NCBI GenBank assembly: GCA_030141605.1
Contig: JAQGDQ010000277.1
Location: 1 to 64,000, forward strand
Source: Tubiluchus corallicola
Taxonomy: Eukaryota > Priapulida > Priapulimorpha > Priapulimorphida > Tubiluchidae
DNA length: 64,000 nt
Reading direction: 5' to 3'
Below, piece after piece: positions 52,377 through 64,000 of the stretch. A program made the translations under genes and the position numbers. Positions within the stretch are counted from its first letter, which is position 1. Each line of letters starts with the position of its first letter. The notes under the pieces are model-generated. The model made no database searches and was not told the DNA's origin. It saw only the letters and a program-made list of their open reading frames with translations.

Positions 52377-52639
52377 ACCAGAGTGAAACGCGGTGGAACT
52401 GGAAGGGGAAAGTTGTGGGATACGAAAAGGAACGTAAAATAAAGGAAAACTATAAGTTTTGTATCCCATCATTTTATATTGAAATAAGTTTCACTAATTA
52501 TTACAAACTCTCACACATTTCCAGCCGACACTGGCCATGCATTATCTATTACGTGCACTGTTTGCCATTTCATCAGTTTAGTCATTAATTACCAAGAGAA
52601 GTTTTGAATTGCATATCTAATGTGTGCAGCATTTCTGCT

Positions 52640-52985
52640 GTTATTGCAATTTTTGCTGTTGCTGCTGCCTGGCCGTTATTGCTGTCGCTATTGTTATTGC
52701 GCTTGTACTTGTTGCTATTGTTTTTGCTGTTGAATTGTCGTATCTGTTGTTGCTACTGTTGTTATTGTCTTTGCTGTTGCATTGTCATAGTTGTTGTTGC
52801 TATCATTATTGTTTTTGTTGTTGCATTATCGTAGTTGATGCTGGTGCTGCTATCATCTTTATTGTTATAGTTGCTGTGGTTGTTACTATTCTTGCTATTG
52901 CTGTTGCCTTTGAAATAAATGAAAAGTTAGAATGTCGTTCACGTTAAATAAAGTTTTAATAATAACAGTAATATTGTTATTATTA

Positions 52986-53037
<52 letters not shown>

Positions 53038-53053
53038 TAATAATAATAATAAT

Positions 53054-53086
<33 letters not shown>

Positions 53087-53112
53087 AATAATAATAATAA
53101 CAATAATAATTG
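52640..53112. repeat. trinucleotide-rich region, (GTT/GCT)n then (AAT)n and (ACA)n
   Basis: 52640-52910 is GTT/GCT-rich. 52965-53060 is (AAT)n followed by (ACA)n, (ATA)n and GCT units. Homopolymeric open frames here are artefacts. An AAATAAAG segment at 52947-52954 just before the (AAT)n run could be the 3' end of a plus-strand retrotransposon, but no coding part was found. Confidence 0.85.
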
Positions 53113-53954
53113 CTGCTGCTGTTGTTGTTGTTACTTTTATTTCCATTATAACGAACTAATCAACAGTAACTATAGTAACTTTATGTGCTGTTGTACTGTG
53201 TTTCATACTATGCAGTGTGCAGCGTGTTTCACCGCTGTACGAATCATATGTACCTTACTGACTTCGTAGAAAAAACTGCCAACAAGCCGCTTTTTACAAC
53301 ATATGAAAATAACCAATTACGATTCATTCAGTATTTACAATTCATTGTAAAACGTTGGTGTTCTTGTTCGTATGTGTAGTAGGTTTCTAATACCAAGTAG
53401 AGGCTAATATAACACGGAGTTTTCAAAATTCCTTTCGTACAGTGTCTCTAAGCCTTGCAAGTTCGACAGAAGCTTGGAAGTATCATGACAGTCATAAAGC
53501 GTCAGAAAGAAAAAGATGTTTTTCAGTAGTTCTTGGTACCTCATATATGAAACAATTACGGCAAATGATCTTACTGTATAAAGCAGGTAAAAATCGGAAT
53601 CGTTTAAGCAGGAATCGTTAAATGATTTACTGGGTTATCAATTCCGCTGTTTTCGTACAGCGGTAAAAGAGGTGCAGGTTTTGGCCTCGTGTTCAAAACT
53701 GTACGGCGTGCTTCTGCACTAGTTGAAAATTTGTCTACTAGGATTTTGAGTAGCAAGTCTGATTTTGGCTCAGTGGTCAATAATCAAAGTCATAAAATTT
53801 AAATATTTAATACCCGAGCGTCAAGGCTTGCAACAATAGATACAGACTAAAACGCACCAGAAATGGCCGACGGCCACCAAATGAATGACGACCGTACAAT
53901 TTGAAATGAGTTAATTAAACGAATCTAATTAATTAACGAAATTCTACATTTCTT

Positions 53955-54020
53955 TTGGATTTGAACCAATGATATTCTAGCTAGTCGTCTTACCAAGTTT
54001 CGACTCAATTGAGTCATTGG
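53955..54020 (-). mobile_element. tRNA-derived SINE head
   Basis: On the minus strand CTTGGTAAGACGACTAGCTA is followed by ATATCATTGGTTCAAATCC, giving an A-box-like and an exact B-box-like motif at tRNA spacing. Confidence 0.45.
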
Positions 54021-54458
54021 AACATGCAATTTAAATGAATTTAAAATTAACTAGTTAATTTAACAGCTTAATTAATTAACAAATTAAGGAATTGTGACAA
54101 ATTTTTTGCCTTGAATCAAGGACGTCTTGTATAACCAGCACTGTAAATTTCAACTCGATAGATACTTTTGGAGTTAAAAGTTGAAAAAAGTATGAGGGAC
54201 AGAATGAATATGTGACTGAATAAACGATCTGATTGGGAAACGCATGATCGAGTTTAGAGAAAACAGGATTTGTGAAATCTTCCTGGTTACGTGATTTTCC
54301 CGTGATACTGCGTGGAACGTTCGCACCTTACTGACTGCAAAGTCACAACGAATGTCACGCCATAATTTTCAAAAATACGTCACAGGGCTTTCTGCCATGG
54401 ACAGTTTGAGTCTTTGGTCTGATCTGTTTGGTTTGCTTTTCAAGTGACTTCCATGTTA

Positions 54459-54682
54459 GGACGCTTTCAGACGTACAGACTTCACTCACAACTTATTGCG
54501 CAACTTCTCTCTGAGAGTAAAGTCGTACACGTAAACGGCTTGGCAACTTCTCTCGCAAGTTAACTTTCAGCAACACTCGCTGAGTTTGCAATAAGTTGCG
54601 AGAGAAGTTGCCAAGCCGTTCACACATGCGACTTTTCTCTCAGAGAGAAGTTGCGAGAGAAGTCTCTATGTCTGAACGCGCC
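54459..54682. mobile_element. 224-bp MITE-like hairpin element
   Basis: The left arm starts GGACGCTTTCAGAC and the right arm ends GTCTGAACGCGCC. The arms (about 95 bp each) are roughly 85% complementary by eye, including CGGCTTGGCAACTTCTCTCG in the left and its inverse in the right. The terminus GCGCGTTCAGAC is shared with 45267-45450. No open frame of note. Flanking duplication is unclear. Confidence 0.65.
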
Positions 54683-55182
54683 ATTATTAGTAGATCATTG
54701 GTTTGTTTGTATTTTTTATGTAACATACGTACTCCGCCCGTAAAAATCACCTCCTGAGAATTTTCCCAACCTGTTAGTTAGACTAGCATTGATTTTAGGA
54801 TTCAGAAATTTCTATTAATTTTAATCTTCTTTATATGCAGGAAATTAGACAGGCACGCAAAGCCCCTGTTAAACGATTAACAAGGATAGCACGTGGCTTG
54901 TCTGTAATACCCAAGATACAGTATTGCACACGTTTCAAATAATGGGAATAAAAATAAGATGAGCAAAAAGAAGAATTTGCTGAAGAGTGTGGCATGAAAA
55001 ACCCACTTTAGATTGTTTAGCTGCTCACTTTTGAATTTTACTTTAATCTTCTAGAAACAGTAACATAAAGTACCTTATAACTGCTTCTTTACTCTGAGCT
55101 GTATCCCAGATCTTTTAGCTTAGAAAAGCAAGAATAACTTATTGTTCATCTTTATGGAACTTCTTGGATGGAATGGGATGGA

Positions 55183-55212
55183 TTCCTAGTTCGAATCCTA
55201 GCTGTATCCCAA
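55183..55212 (+). mobile_element. possible SINE B-box remnant
   Basis: TAGTTCGAATCCTAG matches a tRNA B-box, with only a poor A-box upstream. Confidence 0.25.
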
Positions 55213-55559
55213 CTTTTTCACTTTTCCTGTCTTTCAAGTTTGGCATTAAAAATTAATTAATTGTGGGTTTGTAACATCAACTTAGATATCAGAAAATTTT
55301 TGTTTGAAGCGTCCAACGTATTTCACCATATTACCTGAAATTAAAATTAGTCAAGATATAATTGTATATTCAGCATATTTACATGAAGAATTGCACTGTG
55401 AATTCATGAAACTACCCAGGCTTACCATTATTATAATATCTTTGTTAAAAAACTACTGTAAACTTATTTACCTAGGCAATGCACAGTATGTCCTTATTCA
55501 AATTTATAGTAAATTGTTCACCCTAGTTCAAAAATGAAAAGTCGTATTTAACCATTGTC

Positions 55560-56815
55560 AAATACAGGTGGATAGGCAATGGTAAACCTAGCTTTACTTT
55601 CATTAGTTCACAATGTAGAAATGATGTGTAACCAATTATATATTGATTAATTTTAGGCCCCTAATGAAAACATTAGTATGCTGATTTAAGCAAACTAATT
55701 TATTATTCTCTATTATTGTCTCTTGTCGATGTATCAATGGGAAAGGGAAAAGAAAATATTATACAGTATTAGAAATAGCTCATAGTGTTCATGGCTCTGA
55801 ATAGAGGGCTCTCCATGTTTCACTGATTTAGTATGGCTGGGTGTTGGCTGTGAGTACCAGAAAATTGACAGTCGTTTTCCTTCATTGATATCTCGTACAC
55901 TTCGTCTCGACCCTGTAAAGGAGTAGACCATGTCGTGGTGCATCAGTAACTGTTGCTGTCTAACGATTCTACTGACTTCAATCATTGATGAAACTTAACG
56001 GATGGAATTCCATCCAGTCGAGTGGTACGCGTAACGGGAGGTGAACATTACAATGTTTTACAAGCAGAAAATTGGTAAACGCTAATATCAGCCTCATATA
56101 AATTTATAAATTCTGTAATAGCCACCTGTTCTTTATGACTTAATGTTCAGGATTTGAAGCCACGCTATTGAGGCGCATCTATTAAGAGGGTGCCAATGTA
56201 TACAAGGTATGGCAATAAAAAACAAATTGTCGTTGTTTTGCAGTAGTATACTAGTAGAGCAGTTTAAGTTTTTTTAGTGATAGTACATCCAGTCTAGTGA
56301 CGTATCATTAATTTTTTATGTTTTCAGCAAGCGTATGTCACGAATACTGTGATATAGCCGAGTCTGCAGGTTGTGTTGGGCAATTGGGTACGTCTCTGTA
56401 AACAGTTTCTGGAAATTAAGGCGTGTTGATAAAAACTAAAATATTTTAAGTAATTTAAATGTAGGCGTTTTTATAACGTCACTAATGTAGGCGGAAAAGC
56501 TGCAAAGTGTAAACACAAGAAAATAACAGTGTGGCTAGTTTAAAAATTCTAAATAAAATAAAATATGGTTTAAATAGTCAAATTCCTTACATCATCAGTG
56601 TTCAATAAATTAATAACTAACTTTACACATTGATAATTTTGATTAATTTTGATGCAGATACCCTTTTTAATTTTTTTCACTTGACAATGGCAGAAGTTGC
56701 CGAAACGTTGTGATTGCGGAAATAAATGCATCCCGAGGTGGTACAAAACAATTAACGTGATGGTAGCAATGCATTACATATAATCGTAAGTATCAAGATA
56801 ATTATTAATCTTTAA
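55560..56815. other. non-coding stretch
   Basis: AT-rich. An 83-codon minus-strand frame at 55734-55985 is not recognisable. A TTGCCGAAACGTTG...AATAAA segment lies at 56697-56730. Confidence 0.35.
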
Positions 56816-56820
56816 TATTG

Positions 56821-56905
56821 CTGTGAACACAGTGGCCTAACAATTATGGCGTGTGCCTTGCAACCAAGTCCTTGGTTCAAATCCGGGATTCAAATCCAAT
56901 TTTTT
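56821..56905 (+). mobile_element. tRNA-derived SINE head
   Basis: CACAGTGGCCTAACAATTATGGC (A-box region) and CCTTGGTTCAAATCCGGG (B-box) are placed as in a tRNA. The head resembles the minus-strand copy at 8195-8268. Confidence 0.6.
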
Positions 56906-58490
56906 CAGATTTTGGTTTCAAAATTAGCTAGTTTCACCATCATTAAAGTGTAATTCAAGTAGATTTACCTATAAGAAGATGTCAAGCTTCAAAGAATCAC
57001 GCCGACTTGTTTATTCACATGAAGAAAATGGTTTATTTTCAACATACATTTACAATGAAAATTCAAGTGCAGCCTAATTTAATGATTTATTTACAATGAA
57101 GCGTCCCAAAACATAAATATTACAGTCAAAAACGACATACTTAAACATATACTTAAGCACGTTGGTAATAGTTAAACTGACGATTATAAACATACCCTAC
57201 TCAGACAATTAAGCTAATCCCGTATGTATTTCACTTTAATGGTTAGCCAGCAAAGATACTGGAATATAATCCACAAAAACAGAAATCTTCCTAACAACAT
57301 AACATTGCGTTTCTACTTGAACTTGCGAAATAACTCTATCTTATTAGTTATATGTAATTAGAAATTACAGTAAATTATGAAGAAGGGAAAAAATAAAGAA
57401 TTGGTTACAGCCTGCAAAAAGTGGGACTTGTTGTGCGTCATGTAGCGTCATCTGTTTGACGGTTAGATAATTATACGAGCAACATTTGATTGAATTTCTT
57501 ATAATAGAACTATTCTTTTTCAGCAAACTAAATATGTTGTTACATAGAAAAGACTTAGACAAGCACTTGAAGCGTCTTTTTCAAAAAAGTGTTTAATCAC
57601 AAATTTTTGTTTACACAAAGCTCTTAAGACAGCACATACCATTAGTAGCGAAATAAAAATAATTTATTTAATATAAAAATGTCACATTACTACTATATAT
57701 TATAACAAATAAAATGCAAACACACACCCAAAGTTTATTATTAAAGCATATATAAGTATGTGCAAGACTGAACACACAAGTATATAAGCAACGGCAAAAT
57801 TACATAAAAGTCCTAAAATCCGTAACTTATTTTCGTTCACAGTGCCCAATAGTAAATTTTTATCACAGTTATAAGCCTCTTCAAAAACGACAGTTTTTCC
57901 AACTATTAGACTGATTTATTTGATTTATTAACAAAAGTTACTATATTCCGCAAAGCGTTTATAACCTAATGGTGCCTCTTCAAGTTGGTTTCGCTAGAAA
58001 GTGTCCAACCCGAGTTAACTGTGACACGTATACTTACGTGATACATACATGCTTGAGTCTTGATTAAGCATTGATACGCTGATATTTTTTATTCATTTAC
58101 AAAGTTCTAAAGTTTCCACAATTAACGCACCTAAACACAAACACCAACGCAACAACTTATTCTTACGTTGGCACTAGTTAATAATGATTTCTAGGCGGTA
58201 GACGTTGACACATAAGCCTAAGTACGACACCATCACTAATTACCACGCTGGTGACACAACATATTAAAATTATTTTTAATTTAGCAGAAACTAGTGCACC
58301 TTTCTATAACTTAAGGTTAAAGCTGCCGTAATCTATATCCTGCCACAAAAAGATTCAAATGATCAAAAAAGATTGAACGGTTATATCCTGACAGAAATGA
58401 CTGAAGGATTAGCATAATTCTAGAAAGCGAGAACTTTTACCCATAAGATGATAAGATGATGTCTAGTGACAACGTCTTAAGATTGTGAGT
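56906..58490. other. 3' side of the ZP-N/EGF gene and flanking non-coding sequence
   Basis: On the minus strand AATAAA at 58093-58088 lies about 400 bp after the stop codon at 58492 and is a candidate polyadenylation signal. Further AATAAA copies occur near 57915-57930. The rest is AT-rich and featureless. Confidence 0.4.
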
Positions 58491-58491
58491 T

Positions 58492-61400
58492 TTAAGACAA
58501 TTCATCAGAAGTCGATTTCACTGAAAAACAAACAAAAGTCAGAAAGTGGTATAAAACAAAAATGAAGTTTAAATTTGCGTCTATGTTGCGCAAATCATAG
58601 TTGCACAATTTTACATTTTATTTTCTGATTTTTGTGGTTATTAATCTAATCAAATGCACGTTTTCACTAAGCATGCTTAAAAACATTTCGCTGCCATTTT
58701 CTCTGTGGTTTACCAGCGTATTGTGAACACTAAACTAACCCGCAAGCCAATTTTCACACTAGGCAACGTACCTGTTAAGCGATTTTCGTTATATGTTTAC
58801 CTAAACTACTCAGAAAACACGAAGCCATGTAACTAAGTCGGTGCCGGTGTATAGGTAGGTACACTACTGGTACACTATTCTCTCAGAAGTGCGCTGAAGC
58901 CTATAGCAGAACAGACAAGTGCCAGTATGTATCTTGAAATATTTAAATTTAAATCTCACGTGTCGGCTGCATGTTAAACTAGTTGTGACCTTTGCGCGAT
59001 TGGTGAATTGAAATACAAATGAATTTTTTTACAAAACAGGTTTGGATTAGATGCATTCGATAAAATGCGATGAAATGAAATATTGCGTCCCACTGTACAC
59101 GTACCTGGCAAACATCTGCGCCCCTCCTTTTCGAATCCTTCCTCGCACCAGCAATAACCGTCTTCCAGAAATGGTGACTCTATTCCTTGTTTACGGCACA
59201 CTGTGTTGGCTCGAAAACATTGCATTTTTGAGTGGCATCGTTCTTCTAAATCAGCATCTGCAAATTTCTGAAACCTTTAGTGACTACTGGCCTTGTATGT
59301 ATAAAAAATTGCTACCACCACCATCATTAACTGTCCGTCACCGTCACTACCACAGTTTTCTTGCATATATTCGAATCCCTTGCTGCTGGAATTGTTGTTA
59401 TGTGATTTATGCCTACCACTATAACCACTTCCGTTACAATTGTCTTGACCCAGTCCTCACTACTGCTGGTGATATTACCAACGCTACAACAATTTTATTG
59501 TCCTCAGCAGAACATTGCAGAGTAAAAATGCTATAAAATAAACATACAAGGTAACTAAGTTTGAGCATATATACTAAACTGGAAGTGTTCAAAATTTTAC
59601 TGTGAGTTAAACTCTAACCTGTTATTGTTATTAATAAATGTGCTGTTTCGCACTTCTTATACTTACTCTGCATGTAATTGGCTGCCTTGTGTTTCTCTAC
59701 GCGCCAATTGCATACAGGAATATCCCTAATTCGTTAAGAAAACAATTAAAATAATATTATTGAAAAGTACAAAAAATGTAAATTATCAAAAATGCACTTG
59801 TCACAGAAGCTTAAAACTGCAATTATGGCAGTTGTCATCACTGAAATTGGAATGTGCGATTCATTAATTAAGCTACACATAACTATTGTGCGTGTGTTCG
59901 ACTATGAAGTTTAGTAACCAGGGTTTTGTGAGTAAGCTGGTGGTTAACTGCCGGGGAAACTGATTTTGCGTGGCTTCACTGCAAACCAGCTTCTTATTTT
60001 CCCTCATTGATGGAGGGAGGGAGTATATTCATCGAGCATGGCTATGACACCTGTACCAGTCCTACAACGTATTTTAGAGGAATCTTCTTGATAACAATAT
60101 AGGTTCTACTCCTGCCATAATCATGTACAGTAATAGGACTTGTCGTAAATGCAAGCTACTGGCTTGCAGCTTGCTAAATTTCATATAAAAGTTGCAATAA
60201 AAGTACATTTGACATACATTTGCGTTAATTAGTAAGTTGCAAATTAGTAAAAACTTACACAAAAAGTCCCATATTTTTCGTGTAACAACCTGCTACAAAC
60301 GTTTCGTAAAATCTTGGCCGGTTGCCTACTGGGTCCGTCCATGGATATTCAATAGTTACGATATTTTGAAATTCCGTTGTACCCTGTAAAATACTGAATT
60401 CTCTTACACGATGCAATGATAGATTTATTATTGTTTTGGCATGTGCTAGACTTTACTGGATGCAAAGACATGAAAGTTGCAATTCCTTTGCCAAATTTTG
60501 ATGTTGATTACAGACCTGCTCCTAAAGAATATAATTTTACAGAACTATGACAGAGGTTAGAAATGAGTGACTTCTATGAGTTGTTCAGGTGCTACTCATA
60601 ATTTGTTAACATTCAACAAAAGAAAGCCTCTAAACAAATTATTAGTTTTTGAGGTTTATCACTGACTTGTGTTTCAATTTCTCACCTCGTCTACTCGCCA
60701 AGTTAAAGCACAGTTTACGTCAATCCTAGTTACAAAGTAAATAAAATATCTGCCAGTTCCTTGTACATAGCACTGTGTATTCTTGTGCTGGTATCCTTTG
60801 ACTATTTGACCATAAATTGATCTACTCCAGTCATTTGTTGTTGACACAATGCCAAAGAATGGTTCAACAAATTGAAACTTGATAGCCATGTAGCCACATT
60901 CTTCATCACAACTTACTTCTATACCTATAAGCACATAGACTGTAAATATTTTAATAATTTTGTCTTGTCTTACAAATTATAACTTATTATTTATAAGGAA
61001 AAACTCTTTCCCAAAGTTTAATGGTTTTAAAATCATTGTTTTCCAGTTTTCCAAACAAGCATAGGTGCTTTAATTAATGAAGTATTATTTTTAAACACCA
61101 AGTCATTTTTTGGATTTTTTTGATCAATTGAAACAGGTTTCTTTTAATAATGTTTTTTTGTGATCGGCAATTTCAAGGAATGTTTTGACTTACTGTGGCC
61201 CAAAATATGCGAATGGAAGAATTAGGTGAGACCAAAAAGTAAAAATAACAATCTTGAGTAGAACAAACTATTTACCTTTAACAATTTGAAGAGGTGTTTG
61301 ATCTGCTATACGCCTAACGTACCAGCTATTCTGACTGAGAACTGAGAAACTGTAAAAAACTGTATTTCATTTGCAACAAGTAATAATTGATACAGTACAA

Positions 61401-62285
61401 AGGCAGTGAAATTATTGAGTACGTTTCTTCTTACTTCTTATAGGAAAGATAAATCAATCATTGTTTTGCAGCCCCGAGAGAGAGAGAGAGAGGGAAAGAG
61501 AGAGAGAAAAGAAAAGAAGAAAGAGAGTGAGTGAAAGAGATAGAGAGAGAACGATTAAATAAGACTGTCCAGAAGAATCATTCTGCCAGAAATGCAAAAC
61601 TCTGCATTAACTATGGAGACTGTAAATTTCAATTCCTAAATTAATCGCGCAACATCTCAAAAATGCAGGCGATGAGCGAATAATATAGCTCATGTTGATC
61701 ATATTTTTATTGTTGTGTATATTCTGAAACCGTATGCTTTATCGTAGCATATTCAGGTAAAGACTGCAGTCTTGTTTTATGTGGTATATTAAAAATTTCT
61801 TTTCTTTAAATAACATAGTCAGCCTTTGCCCTTCTACATTAGACTCGGAAATAACACAATAAGCGGCTTGGTTAGAGATAATTAGAAAGCATTACTTATT
61901 AGTATTAGTCAGACGTTCAATGAAGCTGACTGACAAGATTTTGGTTGATTCTCAGTCATTTCAAAATTTAGCCGATTTTTTTGGCACAGCACCTTATAGT
62001 TTAACGTGCAAACAGTAATATATGATAATATAATTATGCTTTCTTTATCTAATTATTGGCATGAACGAACGTTTCGTTTCAAGAATGGTAACAGAACTTC
62101 CTATCACCAGCTGATTAGTTAAACAATTCTTTTTTCTGAATTTGTGCTCATATTTCTACCTTTTTTAGTAGTCCCTTACACAACGTTAACCTTGTTTGGA
62201 GTGACATGTAATAATAAAAACATTACAAAGCTTAAAGATGTATTACTTACAACAGCAGTGGCACAATAACGAATGATCTCTCCAT
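58492..62285 (-). CDS. secreted ZP-N plus EGF-like protein, seven coding exons
   Basis: Exons: 62251-62285, 61276-61349, 60686-60924, 60259-60383, 59667-59725, 59105-59257 and 58492-58520. Every junction has GT and AG and the phases agree (2, 1, 0, 2, 1, 1). Together they total 714 bp, or 237 residues plus TAA. Residues 1-18 (MERSFVIVPLLFFSVLSQ) form a signal peptide built across the first junction. Residues about 37-150 fit a ZP-N module, with the four framework cysteines C42, C88, C108 and C149, an EPFFGIV strand and an FQNIVTIEY strand. A linker holds C163, and C46 may pair with it. Residues 185-226 are an EGF-like module with six cysteines (185, 191, 198, 213, 215, 226, including CWCEEGF), encoded by a symmetrical 1-1 exon. 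The tail is VKSTSDELS. There is no ZP-C module, furin site, GPI signal or membrane helix, so the product should be a soluble or matrix-bound secreted protein. I recognise no named orthologue. Confidence 0.72.
59105..59257 (-). CDS. EGF-like exon of the ZP-N/EGF gene
   Basis: This 153-bp exon sits between TTTGCAG and GTACGT, with phase 1 at both ends, the classic arrangement of shuffled EGF exons. It encodes the C-x5-C-x6-C-x14-C-W-C-x10-C pattern. It lacks the Asp/Asn pair usual in calcium-binding EGF modules. Confidence 0.7.
60686..60924 (-). CDS. ZP-N core exon of the ZP-N/EGF gene
   Basis: This 239-bp exon (acceptor CTTATAG, donor GAG|GTGAGA) encodes IEVSCDEECGYMAIKFQF, EPFFGIVSTTNDW, GYQHKNTQCYVQGTG and VTRIDVNCALTWRVDE. 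It supplies the first three framework cysteines of the ZP-N fold. Confidence 0.7.
61475..61555. repeat. degenerate (GA)n tract within intron 1 of the ZP-N/EGF gene
   Basis: Imperfect GAGAGA run interrupted by A-rich stretches. Confidence 0.85.
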
Positions 62286-64000
62286 TTTGGCGGCACAAGT
62301 TCTAGTTTTGAAGATTGACGTTTCACTTGTCTTCTAACTTGTGTAGGAAACAGCTACTGAATGTCTTTCTGACCAGTAAACTTCGACTGAGTCAATGGCA
62401 TAGTTTGTTAAAATACATGCCTTACCATTGCTGTTTTGGGTGATAGCGGTTATTTTCTGTCAATTGAGTATATTAGGTTTGCACAAAGGCAAAGTTGAAC
62501 ATTCGTGGAACGCTCAGCGTGGTACAGGATTATAGTCTAATTTTAGACAAGCGTTTCTTAATAAAAGTAGTGATCAAAGTGCTTGTTGTGTGCTAAAATC
62601 ACTGAGCTCAACAACATGTATATTGCAATTGTCATTATTATTTTATATTATTGATAACGGCATTCCATTCAATTATTAATTTTTGTTACATGACCTTTTT
62701 GATCAAATTATGAATTTCATTTCTATTATTTTAGAAATTAAACGAAAAAATTTAACAGGCGTTTGTTGGGAATTTGACTACGTCTTTGCAAAAACGTTTT
62801 CTAGAAATTATAGCAGTGGGCGTTCAAAAATTGTTTGAATTAATTTATTTGTAAACATTTTTATGACGTTACTGAGAATGGCGAAAGCTTGTACGTCTAA
62901 ACTTGTAATTTGTAAATACAGTCCATCGTTTTTAACCTGCTACTGGTTTTACATCATTGATCAATGATGCTGGCTGTGGACAACTTCACCGAATGCGCCT
63001 AGTCTGCCATATACAAGTTTACAAGGCTGGATAAGTTCCCTTTTGAGTAACGCAACTATTATTACCTTCTGTGCATTAATTAAGATGTCCTGCATTGATT
63101 CATTTCTTGAGCAGGTACAGAAATATTTTGTCTTTTAATCTAGCATTTACAAAAAGCTGAATGATATAATTATAATACTGATAAGAGAACCTGTTATTTA
63201 ATAATATTATATTAAACTGGTTTCCATCATTACATTACTGTACCATAAATTAATACATTACATTACATGACGTGACACTACGTTACACTGTTTTATATTC
63301 CACCACTTGACGTCTTCCTATTACATTAAGTTAAACAAAATTCAAACACACGCAACCCAACGTTATATAATAAAATCATATATAAGTGCCTCCAAAACAG
63401 ATAATTACTTAACATTACTAACATTTGTAATTTAGTGTTCCACTCACAATCCACAATAGTGACTTCTTATTAAGGACTAAGCTTACTTTAGAATGTTATG
63501 AACAGTTCTTCTAGTCATTAATATTGACAATGTAGGCAAATTAGCTTAATTACAAAAACAAATTTTGTTCTCCTGTGCGTTTATTGCAAAAGCTTCCTTC
63601 TCTAAGTTTATTTTACCAAAAAGAATTCAGAATTCAAAAATAATGAACATGAACTAGCTGTAAGAGGTTATAGATGTAAGTGATACACATTTTACTAGTT
63701 AGCACTTGATAAACAATTAAAACATTGATATTTCAACTTCATTATAATACAGTAAAAGTATCTAAAAATTTGGAATACAATAAAACTAAGAAAAAATTTG
63801 AGAATAATACAGTGAAACTATCCAAAAAGTTAGATCCAAACTATCCAACGCAATTAAACACAAACGTAAAATTAATGTAGTTCATATCTTGAATTAAGAC
63901 ATATCTAGAACACATCTTGAACTAAGACAACAAATTGTTCTTAATAGAACAACAGCTTATAATGCTTTTTGGATAGTATATGTTTGCGCATAAAACATAC
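62286..64000. other. region upstream of the ZP-N/EGF gene
   Basis: No TATA box is evident in the first 150 bp upstream of ATG 62285. A cluster of CATTACATTAC-type motifs lies at 63228-63280. No further exon or element boundary was seen to the window end. Confidence 0.35.

Noticed and set aside
52604-53159. Several 60-100 codon frames rich in Leu, Ile or Val
   Set aside because: They are translations of trinucleotide repeats.
55734-55985. 83-codon minus-strand frame (VRQQQLLMHHDMVYSFTG)
   Set aside because: No domain, no usable donor at its end, and the surrounding sequence is not coding-like.
59051-59536. 161-codon plus-strand open frame
   Set aside because: It overlaps the EGF-like exon on the opposite strand, whose splice phases and cysteine pattern are far better supported.

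Overview
The window looks like AT-rich, repeat-rich nuclear DNA from an invertebrate animal, most likely a marine bilaterian and possibly a spiralian. Coding sequence is sparse, introns are GT-AG, and reverse-transcriptase remnants, hairpin elements, tRNA-like SINE heads and long microsatellites are common. I cannot name the species. The three recognisable genes (a NIT-domain receptor cyclase-type exon, a CFAP74-like ciliary protein and an invertebrate D1-like dopamine receptor) fit an animal with cilia and monoamine signalling.

Genes, all on the minus strand: (1) 4578-5340, the first coding exon of a NIT-domain membrane protein, probably a receptor guanylate cyclase, whose remainder would lie beyond the left edge. 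(2) 7721-9476, a two-coding-exon gene for a 129-residue secreted glycine-rich protein, with a plausible TATA box and a non-coding leader exon. (3) 24219-27593, a CFAP74-like ASH-domain axonemal protein in one uninterrupted coding exon, shorter at the N-terminus than the vertebrate protein. (4) 34328-35800, a 490-residue dopamine receptor (Dop1R2/DAMB/INDR class) with an upstream ORF whose stop overlaps the start codon as ATGA. (5) 58492-62285, a seven-coding-exon gene that I assembled from splice sites; all junction phases agree. It gives a 237-residue secreted protein with a signal peptide, a ZP-N module and one EGF-like module, and no ZP-C or membrane anchor. The genes show no functional clustering.

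The rest is mostly transposable elements and simple repeats. There are four non-LTR retrotransposon remnants; one is a 354-bp 5'-truncated insertion with a 10-bp target duplication. There is a candidate solo LTR, several hairpin/MITE-like elements, six tRNA-like SINE heads, and a dispersed family of roughly 200-400 bp present three times.

The least familiar structure is a family of short-period (about 15 bp) foldback arrays. Two loci (1374-1625 and 14010-14398) have different internal repeat units but share the same left end (TGCGCGGTAA) and right end (CCTACATTC), and the first is flanked by a perfect 10-bp direct repeat. Two more loci (2765-2990, 47985-48075) carry related units. I see no CRISPR array, rRNA gene or convincing functional tRNA gene.
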